Of a DNA stretch of 5,511 nucleotides, positions 1-5,511 are shown piece by piece (within the stretch, counting starts at the first letter, position 1; every line of letters begins with the position of its first letter). The position numbers were made by a program, and so were the translations under genes. Under the pieces are notes generated by a model, which worked only from the letters and a program-made list of their open reading frames with translations, had not been told where the DNA came from and did no database searches. The DNA is from Chitinophagaceae bacterium. Lineage in GTDB: Bacteria; Bacteroidota; Bacteroidia; Chitinophagales; Chitinophagaceae. The stretch covers positions 1 through 5,511 of the forward strand of contig JAGOUF010000196.1 of assembly GCA_018061385.1 (NCBI GenBank), read 5' to 3'.

Positions 1-1377
1 TATTTTATAATTAATGTTGGTACGCAAAAACAAAGCTGCAGTTGAATCGCTTTGACCATAATCGATACTACTATCCATCATTGTTTCATACACTTTGGTT
101 TTATCAACCACTAATTCATTGGTATAAGGAATTAAGTCTGGATAATATTTCAAGAAAGAGGCCATCATAAAAATCCATAAAGCAACCAATACATATTTGG
201 CTTTAGTTAAAGCAATTCTTTGTAAAACCTTTGCCAACAAAACATACAACAATGGAATAACCAATAATAAATGACGAATACCAATTTGAAATTGATTGAA
301 AAAACTTAGTACAAACACAAAATAAATTACTGGGAGAACTAAAAAGAAAAGAAGCTTTTTAGTTTGTTTCAATCGACGAATAAAAAATACAAATCCAATA
401 ATTATTAAGCACAAAATACTTAAAGGAATTTTGTACAAAGCCACTACAAAATAATAGTACCAAAAACCATTGTTTAAATTAACTTCTTGCAATAAATAAA
501 CACCCGTGTAAGTGTTGTTAATACTGCCTCCAAGTTGTGCATGATATTGCAACAAATCAATACTTTGCAAATAACTAGAAGGCACAGGAATTGGCAACCA
601 AGAAAAAATTGACTGCAACCCAATGAATACTTTGCTTTTAAAATGATAATTAGCTAATGATAAAAAGCTTTCATGAAAATAAAAAGCCAGGTTAATTACA
701 AACAATAAAATTCCTACAGTTGCAAAAAAATATTTTACATAAAATTTAGGGGTAGCATAAAAAATGGCCAATATAAACAAGGGCAATCCAAATAAAAAAG
801 TATGTTTTGTAACTAGTGCAACTCCCATTAAAATAGTTGCTATGAAAAACTGACGGAATTGCTTTTTTTGATAGAATTTAAACAAATGAAATACAATTGC
901 TAACAATAAAAAACCACTCAATAAATCAGAATTAATTAATACTGCATATGCAGTAATTAAAGGATCGAAGATGTAAAAAAATAAAATAAACCAACCATGT
1001 TTAAGATTCAGCAACAAACCAAATCTATATATATACAACATGACGAGCAGTGAAACAAATATCATCATATACCTACCTTCTTTTTGATCTTGTCTTCCAA
1101 AATCATTGAGTTGGTAGTTTGGCTTAATTACTTGCTTAACAATTCTTGGCAACCAAACAAAGCTTATAACAGGAGTTTTACTATCGTCTAAAGCCTCTAT
1201 CCTATTGGGGTTTCCATGTAACCATCTTTTACTGTATTCAATATAGCTAGGCTCATCGTAAGTAATATTTTGTTGGGCAATAAAGTAAAATGCAATTCCA
1301 ACATGTACTATCATTAACAACAATAACCATTTATGTTGTTTAGTATTGTGAAGTAGAATTTTAAGTTGGTTGAGCAT
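1..1377 (-). CDS. GT-C glycosyltransferase, PMT/GT39-like, multi-span membrane protein (3' end cut by window edge)
   Basis: The frame is open from ATG at 1375-1377 to base 1, giving 459 visible residues and no stop, so the C-terminus lies outside the window. It is a polytopic inner-membrane protein. The first membrane span is at about 17-34, followed by a loop with an acidic pair in YDEPSY (D41, E42), the position of the catalytic/metal Asp-Glu in GT-C enzymes. Further hydrophobic spans lie near 103-122, 128-147, 151-166, 176-207, 213-233, 309-333, 342-360 and 368-410. Family-like signatures are NSDLLSGFLLL (149-159), TGVYLLQ, then GFWYYYFVVALYKIPL (304-319), GIRHLLLVIPLLYVL (366-380), YYPDLIPYTNEL (411-422) and DSSIDYGQ (435-442). 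Relatives transfer sugars or mannose-like groups from a lipid-phosphate donor to protein or lipid; the substrate here is unknown. The start lies 10 bases after the truB stop, with no clear Shine-Dalgarno sequence. The superfamily call is firm; the exact family is inferred. Typical relatives exceed 500 residues, so perhaps 50-100 are missing. Confidence 0.85.
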   Translation of the reverse strand, partial: MLNQLKILLHNTKQHKWLLLLMIVHVGIAFYFIAQQNITYDEPSYIEYSKRWLHGNPNRIEALDDSKTPVISFVWLPRIVKQVIKPNYQLNDFGRQDQKEGRYMMIFVSLLVMLYIYRFGLLLNLKHGWFILFFYIFDPLITAYAVLINSDLLSGFLLLAIVFHLFKFYQKKQFRQFFIATILMGVALVTKHTFLFGLPLFILAIFYATPKFYVKYFFATVGILLFVINLAFYFHESFLSLANYHFKSKVFIGLQSIFSWLPIPVPSSYLQSIDLLQYHAQLGGSINNTYTGVYLLQEVNLNNGFWYYYFVVALYKIPLSILCLIIIGFVFFIRRLKQTKKLLFFLVLPVIYFVFVLSFFNQFQIGIRHLLLVIPLLYVLLAKVLQRIALTKAKYVLVALWIFMMASFLKYYPDLIPYTNELVVDKTKVYETMMDSSIDYGQSDSTAALFLRTNINYKI

Positions 1378-1387
1378 AACCAATTTC

Positions 1388-2089
1388 TTATGATTGAGTT
1401 GTAAGCGTACTTCTCATATTGGTTACAAGCTGTTCAAAATTTTCTAAGTTGTATGCATCTTCAACTTTAAAAACGCCAATTTTTGTTCTGCATAAACTAC
1501 TCATATATCCTCCAACACCCAATGCTGCACCAAAATCGTTGGCTAAACTTCTAATATATGTTCCTGTGCTACACACAACTCTAAAATAAACAACAGGCAT
1601 TTCAATTTTTGTAATTTCAAATATTTTAATGGATACAGGCCTTGGGTCTACCTTTACTTCAATACCCAATCTTGCAGATTCATATAAACGCTTCCCATCT
1701 TTCTTTATAGCTGAATGTTGTGGAGGCATTTGCAAAATATCGCCAATAAAAGGCAAGGTTGCAGCGTGTATCATTTCTTCAGTTAAATGACTGGTATCTT
1801 TAAAATTTTCTGGTTCTTTTTCTAAATCATAAGTGGGCGTTGTAGACCCCAAAGTAAATGTGCCTGTATATTCTTTTTCCATGCCCATGTACTCATTAAT
1901 TTTTTTTGTAAACTTTCCGGTACAAACAATCAATAATCCTGTAGCCAAAGGATCTAATGTACCAGCATGACCAACTTTAGAAACCTTAGTTAAAATGCGT
2001 ACTTTTTTTACAATATCAAAACTAGTCCAACGCATAGGCTTATCAAATAACAAAACCTGTCCGTCTAAAAAATGTTGTAATGGTTGCAT
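1388..2089 (-). CDS. truB: tRNA pseudouridine(55) synthase TruB
   Basis: Complete 233-residue protein with an ATG start and TAA stop. TruB isomerises uridine 55 in the T-loop of most tRNAs to pseudouridine in the cytoplasm. The catalytic motif GHAGTLDPLATGLL is at 40-53, with the nucleophile Asp at D46. KEY at 72-74 supplies the conserved active-site Tyr (Y74). The second family block, PPQHSAIKKDGKRLY, is at 122-136, with AR at 139-140. STGTYIR ends at R180, matching the conserved arginine that contacts the catalytic Asp. The chain stops soon after the catalytic domain, so it has a short C-terminal tail and no PUA domain, unlike the roughly 314-residue E. coli enzyme; short forms are usual in Bacteroidota. 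It starts 65 bases after the DUF58 gene and is followed after 10 bases by the glycosyltransferase gene. No Shine-Dalgarno is visible before the ATG. No key residue is missing and I expect a working enzyme. Confidence 0.97.
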   Translation of the reverse strand: MQPLQHFLDGQVLLFDKPMRWTSFDIVKKVRILTKVSKVGHAGTLDPLATGLLIVCTGKFTKKINEYMGMEKEYTGTFTLGSTTPTYDLEKEPENFKDTSHLTEEMIHAATLPFIGDILQMPPQHSAIKKDGKRLYESARLGIEVKVDPRPVSIKIFEITKIEMPVVYFRVVCSTGTYIRSLANDFGAALGVGGYMSSLCRTKIGVFKVEDAYNLENFEQLVTNMRSTLTTQS

Positions 2090-2154
2090 AGCAGCGAAAG
2101 TAAGAAAGATAGTTGGTTGTAATTAAGTTAACACGAAGTAGCCTTTTACATAGC
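2090..2154. other. 65-base spacer between the DUF58 gene and truB
   Basis: This is the only real gap between genes in the window. I see no stem followed by a T-run on the minus strand that would make an intrinsic terminator, and no convincing Bacteroidota promoter (a -33 TTG about 20 bases before a -7 TAnnTTTG). The nearest match is a single-mismatch -7 box at 2104-2111, with no properly spaced -33 partner. Read-through from the upstream triad into truB is therefore possible, but an unrecognised promoter here cannot be excluded. Confidence 0.5.
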
Positions 2155-3501
2155 TTAAATTGCCTGCCTAGTTTTAACTTCAATATATTTATTTACGGCA
2201 TCAATAGTCAACAATTCTGGTGTGGTAAGCAAAGTTAAAATACCAGATTTCTGCAATTCTTTTACAATCAATCTTTTTTCATAACTAAACTTTTCAGCAA
2301 TTACTTGCATATAAACTTCTTCAGTATTTTCTGCTTTTGTGTATACCACTTTTTTAAGTTCTGTATTTTCAAAAACTACTACCATTAATAAATGATGATG
2401 AGCAATTTTTTTTAGATAAGGCAATTGTCGTTCTAAAGCATACTGAGACTCAAAATTGGTGAACAGAATTAGTAAACTACGTTGCTTTATTTTATGGCGA
2501 ATATGAGCATACAAACCTTCATAATCGGCATCCAAAAAATGGGTTTGTTCTTTATACAAAGCATCTAAAATAGCTTGCATTTGTATATTGTTTCTGTTCG
2601 CAGGAATAAAAGTATTTAGTTGATTGGCAAAAGATAAAAGTCCAACTTTATCTTGCTTATTTAAAGCTACATTGCTTACAACCAATGAGGCATTGATGGC
2701 ATAATCTAGCAAATGCATCCCATTAAAAGGCATTCGCATGTTACGACTTTTGTCAATTAAACAATATACTTGTTGGCTTTTTTCATCAACATACGTATTC
2801 ACCATTACTTGATTTTTTCTAGCAGTTGCCTTCCAGTTAATGGTTCTATAATCATCGCCTCTTACATAATCTTTAATTTGCTCAAACTCAACACTACTTC
2901 CAAGCTTTCGCATTTTCTTAGTTCCTGTTTCATTCAATCTATTTCCAATTGCATGTAAACTGTATTTCTTCATTTGTAAATAAGAAGGATACACAAATAC
3001 AGTTTGCTGAGAAGGAAAACTAAATCTACGTTGTACCATTTGCATTGGACTCGTAACGAAAGCTTGAATTTTACCAAACAAATATTCTCCACGTTGTACA
3101 GGACGCAACTCGTATTGCAATATTTTCTTTTCAAACTTATCCATACTCAACAATCGTTGCCAATTTCTTTCTTGAAATTGAAAAGGCAATTCATCTATAA
3201 TTTTCAACGCAATTGAAAAAGCATAATTATTATAAAACTGAAGCTGCACAGGGTTTTTATCACCATTGCTAAAACGTTCTTTACAAATTCTTCCTGCTAA
3301 TAAAGCCTTACGCTTGGCATATAACAATACAATATCAACAACAATACTACAACATACAAATAGCAACAAAAGCTGAGCAATTACAAATATGACATTAAAA
3401 TAAAATGAAATAGCAAAACAGCCTACTACTATAGAAAGAGCTAGATAAGCTCTTCTAGTAAGGTAAAAAGATTGGTACAATAAGCTGATTTTTTGTTTCA
3501 C
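2155..3501 (-). CDS. DUF58 / vWA-like membrane-anchored protein, partner of the MoxR ATPase
   Basis: Complete 448-residue protein with a GTG start (3499-3501) and TAA stop. A short basic N-terminus ending in LTRR (14-17) leads into a hydrophobic hairpin at about 18-61, giving two membrane spans. A beta-rich extracytoplasmic-type region follows at about 70-180. The DUF58 signature covers DYVRGDDYRTINWKATAR (211-228). A vWA-like domain follows, with first metal-site strand LIDKSRNM (248-255) and a later strand LILFTNFES (about 343-351). The C-terminus, NKYIEVKTRQAI, also fits full-length Bacteroidota members. The GTG is supported because the next ATG is at residue 120, after the membrane hairpin, and because the GTG overlaps the moxR stop by one base. 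DUF58 proteins commonly sit beside MoxR ATPases and probably act as substrate or adaptor at the membrane. The exact role is unproven. The metal-site motif is degenerate (see findings). Confidence 0.93.
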   Translation of the reverse strand: MKQKISLLYQSFYLTRRAYLALSIVVGCFAISFYFNVIFVIAQLLLLFVCCSIVVDIVLLYAKRKALLAGRICKERFSNGDKNPVQLQFYNNYAFSIALKIIDELPFQFQERNWQRLLSMDKFEKKILQYELRPVQRGEYLFGKIQAFVTSPMQMVQRRFSFPSQQTVFVYPSYLQMKKYSLHAIGNRLNETGTKKMRKLGSSVEFEQIKDYVRGDDYRTINWKATARKNQVMVNTYVDEKSQQVYCLIDKSRNMRMPFNGMHLLDYAINASLVVSNVALNKQDKVGLLSFANQLNTFIPANRNNIQMQAILDALYKEQTHFLDADYEGLYAHIRHKIKQRSLLILFTNFESQYALERQLPYLKKIAHHHLLMVVVFENTELKKVVYTKAENTEEVYMQVIAEKFSYEKRLIVKELQKSGILTLLTTPELLTIDAVNKYIEVKTRQAI

Positions 3502-3503
3502 TA
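3499..3503 (-). promoter_or_regulatory. TAGTG stop/start overlap coupling MoxR to DUF58
   Basis: On the minus strand the TAG stop of the MoxR gene (3501-3503) shares its G with the GTG start of the DUF58 gene (3499-3501). No Shine-Dalgarno lies before it; the upstream bases are a weak A-rich run. This arrangement supports termination-reinitiation, which would tie DUF58 output to MoxR translation. It is also the main evidence for choosing the non-ATG start. Confidence 0.7.
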
Positions 3504-4478
3504 TCTTGGTATTTCAATTGCATGAATGACTTGTTGTATCACATCGTCTGTAGAAATGCCTTCCATCTCTTTTTCTGGTGTTAACAAAATACGATGACGC
3601 AAAACATATGGCGTAACATAAACCACATCTTCGGGTGTAACAAAATCTCTACCACTCATACCTGCAATGGCTTTGGCTGCATTCATAATTGCCAATGATG
3701 CCCTTGTTGATGCACCTAAGAAAATTGATTTATGGCTACGTGTAGTAACTATAATTTTTGCTATATACTGTAAAAGTTGATCTTCTATAATGATACCTTT
3801 TACCAACTGTCTAACTTCTTTAATTTGTTGTGCAGTTAATACTGCTTGTATGTTTTGAAAAATTTGTTGATTACCCAATTCATGAAAACGAGAGAGTATT
3901 TTAAACTCTTGTTCTTCATTAGGATAAGGCACATTAATCTTAAACAAAAAACGATCTAATTGTGCTTCTGGTAAACGATAAGTTCCCTCGTACTCAATTG
4001 GGTTTTGAGTTGCAATAACCATGAATGGAGGTTCCATTATATAAGTTTGCCCATCCATGGTTACTTGCCTTTCTTCCATTATTTCAAACAAAGCAGCTTG
4101 CGTTTTTGCTGGTGCTCTATTAATTTCATCGATCAACACAATGTTAGAAAAAATAGGACCACGTTTAAATTCAAACTTACTTTCATTTGGGTTGTAAATT
4201 GAAGTGCCCAACACATCGCTTGGCATTAAATCTGGCGTAAACTGAATTCTACTAAATTGTACATCTACACATTTTGCAACCAATCGAGCAGTTAATGTTT
4301 TTGCCACACCAGGTGCTCCTTCTATAATAACATGACCATCAGCTAGTATAGCTGCAATAATCATTTTAACCATATCGTCTTGCCCAACAATTACTTTTCG
4401 TAACTCATTGCTAATTGCTGTAATAGCATGATTTAGTTGAGACAAATCGGTTCTTTGTTCAAAAATTGGTGCTTCCAT
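3501..4478 (-). CDS. MoxR-family AAA+ ATPase
   Basis: Complete 325-residue protein with an ATG start and TAG stop, a usual length for the family. Motifs in order are: the N-terminal VGQ (31-33) typical of MoxR proteins; Walker A GAPGVAKT (54-61, with K60 and T61 binding ATP phosphates); FTPDLMPSDVLGT (80-92); Walker B IVLIDEIN (113-120, with D117 and E118); sensor 1 in ATQNP (156-160); LPEAQLDRF (169-177), where R176 is the likely arginine finger; and a lid segment with GASTRAS (sensor 2 region) near 255-262. MoxR ATPases form cytoplasmic ring oligomers and act as chaperones, often for vWA-domain partners, in metal insertion, complex assembly or envelope stress. Here the partner is the overlapping downstream DUF58 gene, and a DUF4350 gene overlaps upstream. 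All catalytic residues look intact. I cannot assign a MoxR subfamily or a client from sequence alone, so no symbol is given. Confidence 0.96.
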   Translation of the reverse strand: MEAPIFEQRTDLSQLNHAITAISNELRKVIVGQDDMVKMIIAAILADGHVIIEGAPGVAKTLTARLVAKCVDVQFSRIQFTPDLMPSDVLGTSIYNPNESKFEFKRGPIFSNIVLIDEINRAPAKTQAALFEIMEERQVTMDGQTYIMEPPFMVIATQNPIEYEGTYRLPEAQLDRFLFKINVPYPNEEQEFKILSRFHELGNQQIFQNIQAVLTAQQIKEVRQLVKGIIIEDQLLQYIAKIIVTTRSHKSIFLGASTRASLAIMNAAKAIAGMSGRDFVTPEDVVYVTPYVLRHRILLTPEKEMEGISTDDVIQQVIHAIEIPR

Positions 4479-4480
4479 TA
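4476..4480 (-). promoter_or_regulatory. TAATG stop/start overlap coupling DUF4350 to MoxR
   Basis: On the minus strand the TAA stop of the DUF4350 gene (4478-4480) shares its last A with the ATG start of the MoxR gene (4476-4478). No Shine-Dalgarno precedes it; the upstream run is A/T-rich. With the TAGTG junction at the other end of the MoxR gene, this suggests the three genes are translated in sequence from one message. Confidence 0.7.
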
Positions 4481-5511
4481 GGCTGTATTTTTATAAAATT
4501 GATTGAATTGTTGATAATAAGAATTGAGTTGTTGTTGCGATATTTTACTAGCTATTTGTATTGCTTGTATACTATTTACCAATTGTTCAACTTCTACTTG
4601 AGTAACTCCAGATTTACCACTAAGTTGCTCAATAAATGTATTGTTTAAATTTGAAGTATTGATAAAATATTTGCTGCGTATATGCTCTAAAAAATAAGTA
4701 CACATTTTTTGAGCAAGATTTAAATGGTCTTGCTTTTCAAAATATAATTTTCCAATTGTTTTTACAAAATCTAAAGATTCATTTTTAGATTTTTCAATTA
4801 CAGGAATTGGACGTTGATTGCGTTTAACATTCAACAATAAATACATTGTTAATATGGCTATAGCAAGCCAAAACGCCCATCTAAATGCTCTTATGCTTAA
4901 CAACACTCTTAGAGGAGAAGGTTTTTTAGCCTCTTCATTTTTATTCAACTTGTAAATAAAATACTCATCCCAAATAACATGTTTTGTTGTAGTTGGAAAT
5001 AGAGCAACCGTTTTTTCTAAATAACCAATATTGTTTTTATGCAACAAAAAATAATTGCTAAATAAAAACGGATTGTTGTGTAAATAAATATTTCCTTTTT
5101 TATTTGAAGCAGTAATAAAATTTATATCCTCATCTATACTTGTACCCAATATTCTATAATAATTGGTATCTATATTTCTAAAAGTATTGCTAAATGTATA
5201 ACCAGGATATGTGTATGCTGTGTCTTTAAAAAATATAGGTTTATTTAAATAAACAATTGGCTTTGTAGCAAACTGATTGCTGTTTCTAAAATTTTCGTTG
5301 CCAATATTTATATCAAAATAGTTTAGGGCTATTTCATTCATTGTTGGAGAAATAATTAATATACTATTTCCATTTTCTACAAATCGATTCAACAATTCCA
5401 TTTCACCAGCTTCTGGATTAAAATGCTGTGTAACCAATATAAATAATGCATTCTTAGTTGCAGTATCGTTTTTATAATACCATTCCAGTGGCGATTGCTT
5501 GTTAATTTCTA
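4478..5511 (-). CDS. DUF4350-type membrane protein (5' end cut by window edge)
   Basis: The frame is open from the right edge to the TAA at 4478-4480 and gives 343 complete visible residues, counting from the codon at 5507-5509. The true start lies outside; relatives usually have an N-terminal membrane span and perhaps 50-80 more residues. A TTG at 5435-5437 could be taken as a start, but family-like sequence (NALFIL, then FNPEAGEMELLNRFVENGN) runs straight through it, so it is internal. The visible N-terminal half is an alpha/beta domain that looks extracytoplasmic. It closes with VIWDEYF (178-184). One membrane span follows at about 209-227 (bases 4829-4882), after a basic IRAFRW stretch. 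The tail of about 115 residues is probably cytoplasmic and starts with KRNQRPIPV, then ESLDFVKTIGKLYFEKQDHL. Its last 40 residues are Gln/Asn-rich and helical-looking. The biochemical role of DUF4350 is unknown. The context ties it to the MoxR-DUF58 pair. Confidence 0.85.
   Translation of the reverse strand, partial: EINKQSPLEWYYKNDTATKNALFILVTQHFNPEAGEMELLNRFVENGNSILIISPTMNEIALNYFDINIGNENFRNSNQFATKPIVYLNKPIFFKDTAYTYPGYTFSNTFRNIDTNYYRILGTSIDEDINFITASNKKGNIYLHNNPFLFSNYFLLHKNNIGYLEKTVALFPTTTKHVIWDEYFIYKLNKNEEAKKPSPLRVLLSIRAFRWAFWLAIAILTMYLLLNVKRNQRPIPVIEKSKNESLDFVKTIGKLYFEKQDHLNLAQKMCTYFLEHIRSKYFINTSNLNNTFIEQLSGKSGVTQVEVEQLVNSIQAIQIASKISQQQLNSYYQQFNQFYKNTA

Noticed and set aside
1024..1036. Short TA repeat (tatatatatac)
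   Set aside because: It encodes Tyr-Ile-Tyr within a membrane segment of the glycosyltransferase. It is too short to be a meaningful repeat and does not disturb the frame.
2104..2111. TATCTTTC on the minus strand, one mismatch from the Bacteroidota -7 box TAnnTTTG
   Set aside because: There is no TTG at the expected -33 spacing, and a single 8-base near match in AT-rich DNA is expected by chance. It is only 14 bases before the truB ATG.
2090..2154. Possible terminator hairpin or small RNA in the spacer
   Set aside because: I could find only short imperfect pairings and no stem followed by a T-run in the direction of transcription.
2770..2958. Plus-strand reading frame of 62 codons
   Set aside because: It lies fully antisense inside the DUF58 coding region, over its most conserved motif. 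The product shows no family features, and no promoter or ribosome binding site is visible.
3004..3216. Plus-strand reading frame of 70 codons
   Set aside because: It is antisense within the DUF58 gene with low-complexity composition, as expected by chance opposite an AT-rich gene.
4005..4202. Plus-strand reading frame of 65 codons
   Set aside because: It lies opposite the Walker B and sensor 1 part of the MoxR gene, whose protein-level conservation explains the sequence.
4466..4648. Plus-strand reading frame of 60 codons, hydrophobic
   Set aside because: It is antisense to the DUF4350 C-terminus and the MoxR start. The hydrophobic look comes from reading Gln/Asn codons on the opposite strand (CAA and AAT become TTG and ATT).
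5435..5437. TTG as the start of the DUF4350 gene, giving 319 residues
   Set aside because: The frame stays open to the window edge and the 24 upstream codons read as part of a normal strand and loop, so the gene is cut by the edge rather than starting here.

Overview
This 5,511-base window is AT-rich: three 60-base lines I counted were about 32-33% G+C. It is almost fully coding, and every supported gene lies on the minus strand, so transcription runs from the right edge to the left. The protein styles, the lack of recognisable Shine-Dalgarno sequences and the gene families together point to a low-GC member of the Bacteroidota. A Chitinophagales/Sphingobacteriales-like lineage is a guess from the TruB wording, not a firm call.

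In the direction of transcription the genes are as follows. (1) A DUF4350-type membrane protein, cut at its 5' end by the right edge (4478-5511). (2) A complete MoxR-family AAA+ ATPase (3501-4478). (3) A complete DUF58 protein with a vWA-like domain (2155-3501). (4) A 65-base spacer. (5) truB, tRNA pseudouridine-55 synthase (1388-2089). (6) A multi-membrane-span GT-C glycosyltransferase of the PMT/GT39-like type (1-1377), cut at its 3' end by the left edge.

Genes 1-3 are joined by one-base stop/start overlaps (TAATG, then TAGTG), which is what a translationally coupled unit looks like. MoxR ATPases and DUF58/vWA proteins are a well-known pair, thought to act as a chaperone or maturation machine at the membrane, and DUF4350 is a recurring, poorly characterised neighbour. 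TruB (tRNA modification) and the glycosyltransferase (probably lipid-linked sugar transfer) have no obvious functional link to the triad. They may be co-transcribed with it or only co-oriented.

I found no RNA genes, mobile elements, CRISPR arrays or phage parts, and no intergenic stretch longer than 65 bases. I see no previously undescribed system. The least understood and most interesting part is the DUF4350-MoxR-DUF58 triad.
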